Part shown: positions 1-11,014 of the stretch, one piece after another
Numbering within the stretch: the first letter of the stretch is position 1
Layout of the letters: every line of letters starts with the position of its first letter
The notes under the pieces: model-generated
Told to the model about the DNA's origin: nothing
The model's input: only the letters and a program-made list of their open reading frames with translations
Databases searched by the model: none
Translations under genes and position numbers: made by a program
NCBI GenBank assembly: GCA_025175895.1
Contig: CM045997.1
Coordinates: 104,766,479-104,830,478 of the forward strand
DNA from: Wurfbainia villosa
Taxonomy: Eukaryota; Streptophyta; Magnoliopsida; Zingiberales; Zingiberaceae
Direction: 5' to 3'
Length of the DNA stretch: 64,000 bases

Positions 1-1
1 A

Positions 2-683
2 AGTTTTATTGTTTAGGTGCTAAGCATGTAAATTTGACTAAGGACAATGCTAGACTAACTCTACCCAAGGATAGGAGGGTAGAGAACAATAACCTAGGCA
101 TCAACCTTAAATGGACTAGACATATGCCTAGAAAGAAGAACATCTCAAGAGTAAATGAAAAATCGAAACTTGAGATATTAGAAAAGGAAAATCAAGCTTT
201 GAGGTCAAAGCTTGAGAAAATGGAGAAGACCCTTCAGAAAATGAGAAATATGATTAATGGGTCTAATGAACAAAACTTAGGTTCTAGGAGGCAAGAAGCA
301 TCTAAGGACAAGCAAGGCTTGCGTCAAAAGCCTAGGTCCAAGATAGATAAGCCTACCTATCATAGTGTTCCATATAATTATGGAACAAGTTCTAGGTCTG
401 GAGTACCAAGGTCACAAGGGAAGTCATCCCTAGAGTTGACCATGGTAAGTGTCTAGTGGCTAAGATTTCAATGAAATTTAGGAAAGCCACTAACAAGGTT
501 ACAAGGGAAGCAATCTCTAGGGTTAACCTTAACAAGACCAAAATGACCAAGGCTTCCAAGGCTTCCAAGTCTAGGAGGGTCATTAGAAAGGTACTAAAAG
601 AAGTTATCCCTAGTGAGTACTTAGTAAACCCAAGGAGCTCCAATAGGTATTGGATTCCTAGGAGCGTGATTGATTCACGCTAA
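2..683 (+). pseudogene. C-terminal part of gag, family 1 (frameshifted)
   Basis: The reading frame holds a coiled-coil stretch (LEILEKENQALRSKLEKMEK and following heptads), a basic region with KPRSK, and a tail ending NPRSSNRYWIPR followed by a stop. The coding frame changes near 390-410, so the front (34-456) and back (456-683) halves read in different frames. A block reading VTREVI or VTREAI in the back frame occurs twice, which suggests a short internal duplication compared with B1. The zinc knuckles expected upstream are outside the window. The same tail exists in B1 (16015-16364). It would be the structural capsid protein of a retrotransposon; here it is broken. Confidence 0.7.
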
Positions 684-2829
684 ATGGGTTAGGTTGTGTC
701 AACCTTGAATGGATGAGTAGTTAACCCAATCATAGCAAAGTTGACACTTTAGGTCATTTCCAAGGTTTTGGATACTTTGGAATTAAGGTTGATTTTAAAT
801 CCTAAAAGTGTTTAGGATGTGCCAATAAATTGTATGGAAGTTGAAAATTTTGATCAAATTGGCACAATGACGTTTTAGAGGTCATGGTATGCCATTTTTG
901 ATTTTTGGCACACTTGAGAGATAACTGGTATTATGACAAAATGAACTTAATTCCAACAAATGGCAACAAATATTAAGAACTTAGGTATTTTCATGGCTTT
1001 GCATCTTATTTGCCATACCTTGTTTGCTTTACCATGACATGACATCATATTTACCTCTTATCATATAAAATGTCATGATCATGCTTAGATCTATTGTTTT
1101 TAATGTCATGTTAGTATTTAGGTTTATGTTACATACCATGACATCATGATTATTGGCACATGGTTTATTTATGCTATCTTATATTCCATGATCATTCATG
1201 CATTTATTAAAATTGATTAAGGACAATGACATGACTTGAAGTCCCATGTATAAGAGAATCAAGTAGAGTTGCCTTAGAAAATGCATGAGACCTTAGTTTA
1301 AGATGAACAAAACCCACATCTCACATCAAATTGGCATGTATGTGTATTGATACACTCTAGACATATGTGAGATGCTAGGAAATGAGTAAAGTTCAAGGTG
1401 CATAGATGTTGCATCTAGATGAACTCAAACTCATCCCAATCATAGATATAAATCATGAGGAAAGCTAGTATACAAGTCATGTATACTTAGCCCATAGACC
1501 ATGATTGAAATTAAGGTTTTGAAAACATTTAAAAATCATTTTGAAAAACCTTGGTGAGGCCTATATTTTGATAGCAATCACCATTGAAAAGATTGAAACA
1601 AAGTTGGCTCTAAACATTGAAAATTTCAATGCTTTTGAACTTTGTATCATTCTTATAATTTAAAGGTTATTTTCATAGAAAACTATTTTTTCCCGATAGT
1701 GTTTGGCATAAGTAATGTGTGGTTAAAATTTCATAATTTTTTAAATTTTCTAGAATTATTTATCCATTTCTGAAGTTGGTCTGAAATTTCAGTTTCAGAA
1801 ATTTCAGACACCAGTCGAGGCGCCGCCTCGACTGGAGCTAGGTTGAAACGAGCAGAAGCAAGTGCATGTCAACTGCGAGCTCGACTAGAATATCTTGTTT
1901 TGAGCAAAACTCCACACCAGTAGAGGCAGCGCCTCGACTGGAGATGGCAAAACTGCCCTACGAAACTGCTCTGAAATTAAGGAAACTATTCTGAAATTAA
2001 GGAAACTACCCTGAAATTATACTAAACAACTTTGGAATCACATTAAACTACCCTGAAACCTTGTTAAAACAACCCTGGAACCTTATTAGACCACCCTGGA
2101 ACCATGTCAAACTGCACCGTTTTTGGCTTACCAAGTTGGTTTAAGCCATCTGACCATAATCCAGCTAGATAACTACTCCTACACCTCTAATGTGCTTATA
2201 CAAGTATTGAAAAGGTGAGATTTTCATTAGAAATGAATTGGAGTACAAATCAAATTTTAATGGTTATGAAAGTTCAAATGTGAACTTTTATCCTAATTTT
2301 CTAGTGTTTAAGGGTTCTATTGGCTTAGGAACTCTCTAAGGACATTGTTGGTGCAATGGTCTAGGGGGAGTATGCCTTTAGGGGGATATTATATTATCCA
2401 TTTAAGTATAATGGATGATGATTTATCACAAAAGGGGAAAATGGAAGTTTGATTTTCATCTAGTGATAAATCACTAAGAAGAATGAAGACATTCAAGATG
2501 AATGTTGACCAAGGAGGAGAAGGAAGAATCTCATTAGAAAATGAGACATTGAGAACTTTGGTGGACTTTTTAATGTGGGTCAAGAAGGGGGAGAAATGCA
2601 AGGGGGTTAAGTTAGGCTTTTAACTTAGGATACTTAAGTTAGGCTTTTAACTTAGGATACCCTAACCCTTTAACTTAGAATACCCTAATATACACAAAAC
2701 CCCAAAAATTTCAAAATTTGAAATTCTAGATTGGGAGCACTTCGTGATGCTTTGGCATAAGAAGTGTCAAGTTGGGTTTAGGGGATAACCTAACTTAACG
2801 GTATTGTCAAACATCAAAAAGGAGGAGAT
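684..2829 (+). other. Non-coding internal domain of C0 with purine tracts
   Basis: There is no supported coding sequence. Near 1812-1836 is a strong inverted repeat, arms CCAGTCGAGG and CCTCGACTGG around a 5-base loop; a weaker copy lies near 1917-1941. The same box type fills the 3' LTR. Purine tracts of GGGGGAG type occur from about 2360 to 2595, and the terminal tract AAAAAGGAGGAGAT ends at 2829, directly before the LTR. Near 2616-2660 a block of about 30 bases reading AGTTAGGCTTTTAACTTAGG is repeated in tandem. Confidence 0.6.
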
Positions 2830-4312
2830 TGTTGGTGCAATTGACCTAGGTTATGATTGACCAGACTCGAGTGGAACTCGAGTAGAGTTTTGATGTTCGA
2901 CAATAGTTCACAATGTGGTTTGACCACATGACTAGTGGATGGTATGGGACATCCATGGTCATATGAGGAAGACTATTGGAGAAGTCTAAGTTTAGTGACT
3001 TGGCAAGGAGAAGTCCAAGTATGGATACTTGGCAAGGGAAAATCTAAGTTGGTCTAGGGAAATCAGACACTTGGTGATGGGAAGACCAATGAGGAGTCTT
3101 GGCAGTGAAGTCTCGGAGGTGTGACCTCTTGGCAGTGAAGTCCCGGACGAGGAGTCTTGGTAGTGAAGTCCCGGAGGCGTGGCCTCTTGGCAGTGAAGTC
3201 CTGGACGAGGAGTCTTAGCAGTGAAGTCCCAGAGGCATGGCCTCTTGGCAATGAAGTCTCAGACAGGGAGTCTTGGCAAGGGAGAGGGAGATCAAGCTTG
3301 GCAAAGGTAGACCTGAGAGCATGACGATAGCCGATGGAAGCACTAGAAGGCTAGCGCAAGGATGAAGAGTCACGGACTCGAGGGATCCGGGAGGTGTGAG
3401 GTTGATGGAAGTGGGTTGAAGGCTTAGGTCTAGGCTTAGGGTGAGTATCAAGTATGAAGGGATCATACTTGGGGTGTTAAACCTCATTGTTGAGGTATAA
3501 CAGTTGACTGGGCTTCGTTTATAGGCAAACAGAAGCAAGCTGGGCTCAACCAACACCTCGAATGGAGGTGGCGACTGGTGCCTCGACTCGATGGTCTAGA
3601 AGGAAGCTCAGAGGCGAGGCGCGCTCGATCAGTGCCTCGACTGGAGGCCAGTCGAGGCGGCACCTCGACTGAAGGATGCGACTGATTTCAACACAGGTAT
3701 GAAGACGACGGCACAGAAGCGAGGTGGCTCGACTGGCGCCTCGACTGGTTTCTGACCGTTGGAGCTTGGGAGGTTTCGACGCAGGTTTATAAGAAGAGGC
3801 TTTAGGGTTTCTCAAGCAGCGATTATCGACTATTCTTTTGACAGTTGTGAGGGGTGATTTGAAGGGAGTGCTACTGCATTTCAAGGCCTTCAAAGTCATC
3901 CCAAAGCAACCAACAATCAAGGATTCAAAAGCCCTAATCTATAAAGAGTTTTTATTTGCTTTCTCTATTTGCTTTTGTATTTGTTGTAGTTGCTTGTGGT
4001 ATCTCATTTTTATTGTTTGTAAGAGCCTTGTGAGAGGTTCCTCCACCTCCGGTGTGTTCACCTTGAAGGAGAAGAGATATAGTGGTGGTGTGCATCACTA
4101 GAGTCCACTAGGGCTCGCCCGTGGAGTAGGAACTAGGGTTCCGAACCGCATAAAATTCTCGCATTGTGTTTGTTGTGTGTTTTTGTATTTGTATTTGTGT
4201 TTCCGCTGCGTACTAATAATTGTAGATAAGCACAATGATTGAAATCCATCAAGTGAACGAAATCGACACAAAAAGCTATTCACCCCCTCTAGCGACGCCA
4301 ATGGTCCTAACA
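2830..4312 (+). repeat. 3' LTR of C0
   Basis: It begins TGTTGGTGCAA directly after the purine tract and ends CCTCTAGCGACG...CTAACA. Its length, 1483 bases, matches the C1 LTR (1485). Near 3085-3290 is a run of about 30-base units containing CTTGGCAGTGAAGTCCCGGA. From about 3555 to 3760 lie many copies of GCCTCGACTGG and its complement, just upstream of a TATA-like TTATAAG at 3787-3793. That order fits U3 with repeated boxes and then a core promoter. Confidence 0.8.
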
Positions 4313-5396
4313 TGAAGGACCCTGAAATGCACCAACACTTCGCCTCAAATTTCTCCTAGAACCGTTGCCAAAATCCTCCTCTTCGAGTTCCTTATAAAGC
4401 TACAACTCGGGCTAATTTTTGCCTTCCAGTCGACTGCTCTTATCCATCAGTTAACTAACCTTCATGTCGTTATCTCACAATGGCTATATCCACACTAGAA
4501 AAACTCCAACGGATACATAGCAGTCGACTGTCAAACCTTATCAGTCGACTGTTGCTCCAGTAGTCAACTGATCAGTTGACTACGGAACTTTCTGTGCTTG
4601 TGTCCGAAAACACCAGTCGACTGCCCTCTATGGCAGATGACTGATCAAGGTCAGTTGACTGCCCAAAGATGGCAGTCGACTGCTAGTGGCACATAGCCGC
4701 AGTCGAGTGTCAATTGATTACTGACTAGTCGACTGGTCATAATCTCAATCGACTGCTCTGAGTCAACTAGGTTGCCAAGTGTCAAAATACTTGACTAGTC
4801 GACTGACCCATAACCCCAATCGACTGATAGACCTTAAACATGAGGTTTAACCCAAATATGATTCTCTCATACTTGATACACCACCCTTAGCTTAGACCTA
4901 AGCCTTCTAGCCACCTCCATCAGCGTCACGCCTATCGGATCCCTCCGAGTCATCCATGACTTGTTCATCCATATTTTAGCCTTCAAGTACTTCCATCGGC
5001 TATTGTCATGCTAATCGAGTCTACATTGCCAAGACACATTTGGACTTACGCTACCAAGACACATGCTTGGACTTTACGCCGGCAAACATTGGACTTATGC
5101 TGCCAATACTATTGCTTGGACTTTACGCCGCCAATATCACACCCTTGGACTTCCCTTTCCAACTCCATGTTGGACTTTCCAAATGCCAAGACCCAAGCTT
5201 AGACTTTACCATTGTTAAGTACACAAGACTTGGACTTTACCATTACTAAGACTTATGCTTGGACTTTCCATGCCAAGTACTCAAGACTTGGACTTTTCAT
5301 GACAATCACATTGTCATACATTTTGTCGAACATCAAAATACTGCTTGAGTCAAACTCAAGTCTAGTCAATCATGACTTTGGTCGATTGCACTAACA
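4313..5396 (-). repeat. 3' LTR of B1 (truncated)
   Basis: It matches 18068-19010 closely and in the same order, beginning GAAGGACCCTGAAATGC and ending GCACTAACA. Between about 4428 and 4830 it carries more than ten copies or near copies of the palindrome CAGTCGACTG. Further on, repeated CTTGGACTT/GCCAAGAC units (5030-5290) mirror the LTR tandem units of C0 and C1. The part that should precede 4313 is missing, where it abuts the C0 LTR in inverted orientation. Confidence 0.75.
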
Positions 5397-5399
5397 ATC

Positions 5400-6498
5400 T
5401 GTTGGATCGAAGCGGATCGCTAGAGGGGGGGGGGTGAATAGCGATAAACCTTTTTTTTTAATTCTTTCGTTAAAACTCGAGTAGACAGTTAATTGCAGCG
5501 GAAAGATAAACTATAAATAAATGAGACAAATGTTTTTTTACTTGGTTCGTAGCCTTCGGCTACTACTCCAAGACCCTAGTGATCCTTGATCACGCACGGA
5601 GGGCAATTCACTAAAAACACTCCTCCTCGTTGGAGGTAGGAGTTTGACGATTACAAAAAAAACTTCGAAAGAAAAGATAGAGAGACAAACCCTCTCTTCT
5701 ATTAATGTAAAGTGCAACGATAGAAAACCTCGATTAATAAAAGGAATTGCAATATTTAAAGAGATGACAAAATAAGAATATCAACAACTAAAAGAGTAGA
5801 AAGTAAACTAGGGTTGTTGATAGCACTTCGTCGTAGAGTCGTCAGAAAATCGCAGAGTTGTGGAGGTTTGTGAGCACTTAGAGATGATGAAAAACCCTAG
5901 GAGAAGCCCTCCTTTTATAGCCTTTAAGCCCCTCATCGAATGAGTCTTCAACCAATCACAAATGAACACACAACCTCCTTGAAAAGTGGTGATAAAGCTT
6001 GACTCCTCGAGGCTAATTTTTGACCACCGGTTGAACTGGCCGGTTGAACTGGCCCGGTTGAACTGGCCGGTTGAATTGATGGCCAGGATTTTTGACTACA
6101 ATAAAGAGTTAGCTTAAAATATAAGTGAATTCGACGGCCACTTGCTGTCCGATCTCAACATAGACTTTCCATGGGAAGTCTTGGGTCGGATCGTCGCCTA
6201 AGGACATCCCCGTACAAAGGACACGACCTCACTTCACTTTACTCACTCGAGCTTACCTCGATACTTACTATGTCGCTTTTGCTTCCGGCCTTCCACTTGA
6301 TTCCTTCGGCTCCCTCCGAAGTCACTCGAGTGTCGTCCGACCACCGCGGCTTCCTCTGGGTGTCGCTAGCCTTCAGCTCCAGCTATAGCAATTTTCTGCA
6401 CACTCGATTCAGCTCGTGAGATAACAACATGAGCTTAACTTTGTATCGTTTTCTATAATCAAAACTCAGGTTCGACTTAGGTGCCTACTGCACCAACA
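5400..6498 (-). repeat. 3' LTR of A
   Basis: It aligns along its length with 13142-14264. The TATA box lies on the minus strand at 5913-5922 (GGCTATAAAA). Just upstream of it in minus-strand sense, at 6027-6087, is an array of four units of the imperfect palindrome CCGGTTGAACTGG. The partner LTR has six units, which accounts for the length difference. A run of ten Gs follows CTAGA near the minus-strand 3' end. Confidence 0.92.
6027..6087 (-). repeat. Promoter-proximal box array, 3' LTR of A
   Basis: Four near-tandem units of CCGGTTGAACTGG, the last diverged to CCGGTTGAATTGATGG, lie about 100 bases upstream of the LTR TATA box. In position and symmetry they correspond to the repeated-motif boxes known from Sirevirus LTRs, but the core here is GTTGAAC. 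Confidence 0.8.
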
Positions 6499-7392
6499 AT
6501 CTCTCCCTTTTTGATTTATGGCAAACCCACATACAAAGTTAAGAAAAATAAATTAAGTGCATTAAGCAAAATGAGCAAGAGATATGCATGAATGAGCAGG
6601 AGTATAAAAAAGCATGAATGAGCAGGAGTATATAAAAACCTTTTTTTTTTCAAGTGCTCCCCCTTAAGGAATCCTCCCCCTTGACCGAGGGTGAGTACTT
6701 GAGAAAGAGTTTTAACTCTTTCCCTTGATGTTTGATACTAAACAAAAGAATTAAGTAACCGCAATTACTTAATATTGGCCATAGTGTTTAAAATAAGTTT
6801 TAAGTTAAGAAATCAAAAAATTGATTTCCTAACCTTGGCCTTTACTTCCGTTTTGTTAACAAGTTAACTTAAAGTTAAGTAAACCTTTCCGTTTTGTTAA
6901 CATGAACAAGTTAACTAAGCCTTGGCCATAAAAAAAAATTATCCCTTAACTTTGGCCTTTTTCTCCCCCTTTTTCCATATATCGAAAAGAGTGAGGGTGT
7001 GTGTGGAATAAAAAATAAGTATTAATTTGAAAATGTTCCACATTATTTTGAAAATAATATACTGAAAATAAGTTCATCTATAAAATGTTCGACTCATATT
7101 TGGCTTGATTGATATGAAAGATCAACCAGTCCTGGTCAGAGTCGGTTAGTATGTATGATTATACTCCATGGTTCATAGTGATGCACTAGCTCTACATCTG
7201 GAACCAGGAGTAAGGTCCTAACATCTCACGCCCATCTACGTGGCTAAGTACACAAACACATTAGTCCTATATGTTGTGTGATGTACTGGCTCCTTAAATC
7301 TATAGGTGCATGATATCTAAGGTATGTCATATGCTAGTTCCATAAAAATGAAAATTAAGAAATAGTAGTAAGAAAATATAATTTGCAAGTTC
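6499..7392 (-). other. Non-coding 3' region of A with several purine tracts
   Basis: It holds no coding sequence. The terminal purine tract, AAAAAGGGAGAGAT on the minus strand, abuts the LTR at 6499. Further purine tracts (GGGGGAG on the minus strand) lie near 6657-6685 and 6960-6975. Multiple polypurine tracts before the 3' LTR are a described Sirevirus trait. Confidence 0.75.
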
Positions 7393-10300
7393 CTATTCTA
7401 CTATGCACATGCCCAATTTTCGTCTTAATAGACTAAATTCGGCTTCGGGTAGGGGTTTAGTAAATAGGTCTGCTAAGTTAGACTTCGATTCGACGTATTC
7501 GAGTTGTATGGCTTCGTTGGCCACATGTTCTCGAATGAAATGGTGTTTGACCTCTATATGTTTGGTCCTAGAGTGACATATCGGATTCTTAGTAAGATTA
7601 ATTGAACTAATGTTATCTACGTGGAGTTTCGTGTTCGTAAAGTCTAACTTAAAATCGTGGAGAGTGTGCTTCATCCAAAGAAGTTGAGTGACACACTCAC
7701 CCATCGCTATGTATTCGGCTTCGGTGGTAGATAAGGCAACACAGTGTTGCTTCCTACTGCACCAACTCACTAGACTCGAGCCGAGAAGTTGACAACAACC
7801 ACTCATACTCTTTCTATCGAGCTTACTACCGGCATAGTCTGAATCGGAGTAGCCGATTAGTTCGAACTCGGTAGATCTAGGGTACCAAATATCGACATTA
7901 AGTGTACCCTTTAGATATCTAAGGATACGCTTGACTAGAGTTAGGTGAGACTCCTTGGCACAGGTTTGGAACCTTGCGCACATACTTACTGCAAATAAGA
8001 TATCGGGTCGGCTTGCAGTTAAGTAAAGAAGACTCCCTATTACGCTCCTATAGTATTTTAAATCAATTGAATTTCCGATTACATCTTCTTCTATATTCAC
8101 ATTAGTTGTCATTGGGGTATTAATAATTTTAGCGTCTTGCATTCCAAAGCGTTTAATTAATTCCCTAGTATATTTGCATTGATATAGGTATATTCCATCC
8201 TTAGTTTGTTTAATTTGTAGACCTAAGAAGAAGTTTAACTCGCCTACTAAATTCATTTCAAATTCACTTTCCATAAGTGAAATGAACTCATTTAGTAGGA
8301 TTGAGTTGGTGGTTCCGAAAATAATATCATCTACGTAGATTTGGGCTATGAATATGTCTTTACCTAAGATTTTTATGAAAAGAGTTGGGTCAACTACACC
8401 TTGGTTAAAACCTTTGTACTTAAGATAAATCGAAAGTCTCTCGTACCAAGCTCGAGGAACTTGTTTAAGTCCATAGAGAGCTTTTTTTAACCTAAGAACA
8501 TGATCGGGTTTGTCTAAACTTTCGAAGTCGGGGGGTTGACTAACATAAACTTCTTCTTTAATGTATCCATTTAAGAATGCAGATTTCACATCCATTTGAA
8601 ACAACTTAAATCCTCGATGTGCTGCATATGCTAATAGCATTCGAATGGACTCTAATCTAGCTACTGGTGCATAGTTCTCATCGTAATCTAAACCTTCGAC
8701 TTGACTAAACCCTTTAGCAACTAGTCTAGCTTTATTTCTAACTACTTCACCTTTATCATCAATTTTATTTCTAAACACCCACCTAGTTCCAATGATTGTT
8801 TTATCTTTAGGTGGTGGTACTAATTCCCATACTTCGTTCCTAGTGAATTGAGCCAACTCTTCTTGCATTGCAATAATCCAATCGGGATCAAGAAGAGCTT
8901 GGTCAATAGTTTTGGGTTCAATTTTAGAAATCAAAGATATTTGACTAAGGTTTCTGTATGAGGCTCTAGTTCGAACTCCTAGACTTGGATCACCTATCAC
9001 TTGGTCGATAGGATGATTCGTTTGAGTCCTAGTTGGATTTGGGTTTGAGTCTACAACTTGATCCATAGGATGACTCGTTTGAGTTCTAGTTTGGTTTGAG
9101 TCATCTACCACTTGGTCAATAGAGTGACTTGGTTGACTTAGATTAGGATTAACACTAGACCTGATCTCCGGATCAGAGTTAGGTCTAGTATGAGTCGGCT
9201 CGCTAATTGGGGTTGCCGGGGGTTTTGTAGGTTCGTGTCCTTCATCAAATACTACATTGATAGTCTCCTCGACTCTAAGGGTGTCGTGGTTATATACTCT
9301 ATAAGCTCTGCTTGTAGTTGAGTATCCTAGAAAGATTTCGGTCGTGGTTTTTGATGTAAATTTCCCTAGGTAATCCTTAGTGTTTAGGATATGTACCTTA
9401 CACCCAAATACCCTAAAGTACTTGATGTTAGGTATTTTATCATGATAAATCTCGTATGAGGTCTTAAGGTGTCTCTTTACCATAAGGATCCTATTTTGGA
9501 CATAGCATATCGTACTCACGGCTTCCGCCCAAAACCTATCGGGTAGGTTATACTCATTTAACATTGTCCTAGCGACTTCTTGTAGGGTTCTATTTTTACG
9601 TTCCACTAGGCCATTTTGTTGTGGAGTTCTAGGGCAAGAGAACTCATGGTGGTATCCATTTAGGTTACAGAATTCTGTAAACCTATGGTTTTCGAATTCA
9701 CCACCATGATCAATCCTAAGTCTTTTGATTTTAATGTTTTGTTGATTTTCTATTAACTTAAATAGGTTGATTAATTGATCTAGGGTATCACTTTTGTGTT
9801 TGATGAACCTAACCAAAGCAAATCTAGAGTAGTCATCAATAATGACTAAACAAAATTTACTTCCATTAAGTGACTTAGCTCCGTGTGAATCAAATAGATC
9901 CATGTGTAGGAGCTCAAGCACACTTTTGGTTCGTTCTTGATTAGTTAGTTGATGTTGTATCCTAGATTGTTTACCTTGTTGACAAACATTACATATTTTA
10001 TTATCCAAGTTATTGAGGTTAGGCAAACCTCTGACTAAGTCACTCTGACTCATCTTGTGGATGAGTCTTGGGTGTGAGTGACCGAGTCGTCGGTGCCACA
10101 ACCATGATTCCTCTTGTCGTGTCATAAGACACTTAGTTGAGGAGTTAGTTAAGTTAATAGTGTAAATGTTGTTATTTCTAATTCCCTTAAGAATTGTTTT
10201 AGAGGTTTCGTTTGTATTAATTACGCATTCATTTTCTAGAAATATGACCTTATAGTTATTATCACACAATTGGCTTACACTAAGTAGATTATATTGAAAA

Positions 10301-10479
10301 TTTTCTACTAATAAAATATTTTGAATAACAAAATTTGAGTTAAGCTCAATATCACCTGATCTGATGATTTTGAGCTTGCCGTTATTTCCGAAGGCTATCG
10401 ATCCTTGTCGTTTGAATCGAAGCTTAAAAAACTTGAGTTGATCCCCGGTCATGTGTCGGGGGCAACCACTGTCCAACAT
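7393..10479 (-). CDS. pol: Copia pol polyprotein: protease, integrase, reverse transcriptase, RNase H
   Basis: This is an open frame of 1028 residues. The protease DSG is at residues 3-5, so translation from the first ATG would start almost on the catalytic aspartate; an in-frame TAG lies four codons upstream. The integrase zinc-binding HHCC is H129, H134, C163, C166, and the catalytic DD35E triad is D194, D257, E293. A linker at 451-497 holds three repeats of SHPxDQVVD type. Reverse transcriptase spans about 525-775, with D630 in FQMDVKSAF and YVDD at 715-718. RNase H has D879, E920 and D955, and the frame ends LLRRKLGMCIVE. All catalytic residues I looked for are present. The protein would copy RNA to DNA and integrate it; the missing protease N-terminus implies joining to gag by another route. 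Confidence 0.93.
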   Translation of the reverse strand: MLDSGCPRHMTGDQLKFFKLRFKRQGSIAFGNNGKLKIIRSGDIELNSNFVIQNILLVENFQYNLLSVSQLCDNNYKVIFLENECVINTNETSKTILKGIRNNNIYTINLTNSSTKCLMTRQEESWLWHRRLGHSHPRLIHKMSQSDLVRGLPNLNNLDNKICNVCQQGKQSRIQHQLTNQERTKSVLELLHMDLFDSHGAKSLNGSKFCLVIIDDYSRFALVRFIKHKSDTLDQLINLFKLIENQQNIKIKRLRIDHGGEFENHRFTEFCNLNGYHHEFSCPRTPQQNGLVERKNRTLQEVARTMLNEYNLPDRFWAEAVSTICYVQNRILMVKRHLKTSYEIYHDKIPNIKYFRVFGCKVHILNTKDYLGKFTSKTTTEIFLGYSTTSRAYRVYNHDTLRVEETINVVFDEGHEPTKPPATPISEPTHTRPNSDPEIRSSVNPNLSQPSHSIDQVVDDSNQTRTQTSHPMDQVVDSNPNPTRTQTNHPIDQVIGDPSLGVRTRASYRNLSQISLISKIEPKTIDQALLDPDWIIAMQEELAQFTRNEVWELVPPPKDKTIIGTRWVFRNKIDDKGEVVRNKARLVAKGFSQVEGLDYDENYAPVARLESIRMLLAYAAHRGFKLFQMDVKSAFLNGYIKEEVYVSQPPDFESLDKPDHVLRLKKALYGLKQVPRAWYERLSIYLKYKGFNQGVVDPTLFIKILGKDIFIAQIYVDDIIFGTTNSILLNEFISLMESEFEMNLVGELNFFLGLQIKQTKDGIYLYQCKYTRELIKRFGMQDAKIINTPMTTNVNIEEDVIGNSIDLKYYRSVIGSLLYLTASRPDILFAVSMCARFQTCAKESHLTLVKRILRYLKGTLNVDIWYPRSTEFELIGYSDSDYAGSKLDRKSMSGCCQLLGSSLVSWCSRKQHCVALSTTEAEYIAMGECVTQLLWMKHTLHDFKLDFTNTKLHVDNISSINLTKNPICHSRTKHIEVKHHFIREHVANEAIQLEYVESKSNLADLFTKPLPEAEFSLLRRKLGMCIVE

Positions 10480-11014
10480 ACATTGATTCTACACGCAAGG
10501 TAGTTGGATCGGATATTGAATTTATTAAAGATTGATTGAAAATTATTAACCTAAATCATCTCACCCATGTCTACATGATCAAACACGTTAACCCTATATG
10601 TTCTTGTGAGATGACTTCCAATTTTACTTGATTTAAATTTAATGACTTAAACACTTGTCAACCTTGCGTTAGATTCGGATTTGACCTTAGGCTTATCAAG
10701 TCACCTTTTCAAGATCATGGCTTCCAGGTCGTGGCGAGGCACAGAGGCCTTCTTTGATCGGAACAATGACCACTTCCTTAGACAAAGCCATTTTCAAGAA
10801 AATAGTAACTTGACTCACCTAAGACCACTTCCTGGTCTAACTAGTCTAGGATACGGCGAGGTAGCTTCAGCTAGTTCCACTCGGTCCGTTTTCCTAGCGT
10901 ACTATCATCTCGCCGCGTCCTGGTACTATGTTATCAAGTGTTGACGAGTTATGGTCCTATCTAACCATTCTAAAAAGAAAAATCAAACTAAATAAAAACC
11001 TAAGCATGCAATTT
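10480..11014 (-). other. Spacer between gag and pol of A
   Basis: The spacer is about 535 bases with stops in all frames. Related sequence sits at the same place in C (39617-40220) and F (27229-27423 and about 33650-33960). Conserved blocks include GTTCCGATCAAAGAAGGCC, CTCGCCACGACCTGGAAGCC and CATCTCACAA. Next to pol is GTGTAG (minus strand), whose TAG (10491-10489) is in frame with pol and could also be a splice acceptor. No convincing donor was found. Confidence 0.6.

Larger units (their letters stand above)
1..4312 (+). mobile_element. C0: gag-only Sirevirus-like element, family 1, 5' part outside window
   Basis: The sequence opens inside a gag C-terminal region, then shows about 2.1 kb of non-coding internal DNA, a purine tract and a complete 3' LTR ending in CTAACA. 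No protease, integrase or reverse transcriptase sequence lies between gag and the LTR. The same order (gag tail, non-coding DNA, purine tract, LTR) recurs in B1, so the absence of pol is a family trait rather than a local deletion. The LTR abuts an inverted, truncated LTR of B1. No target duplication can be checked because the 5' end is missing. Confidence 0.75.
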
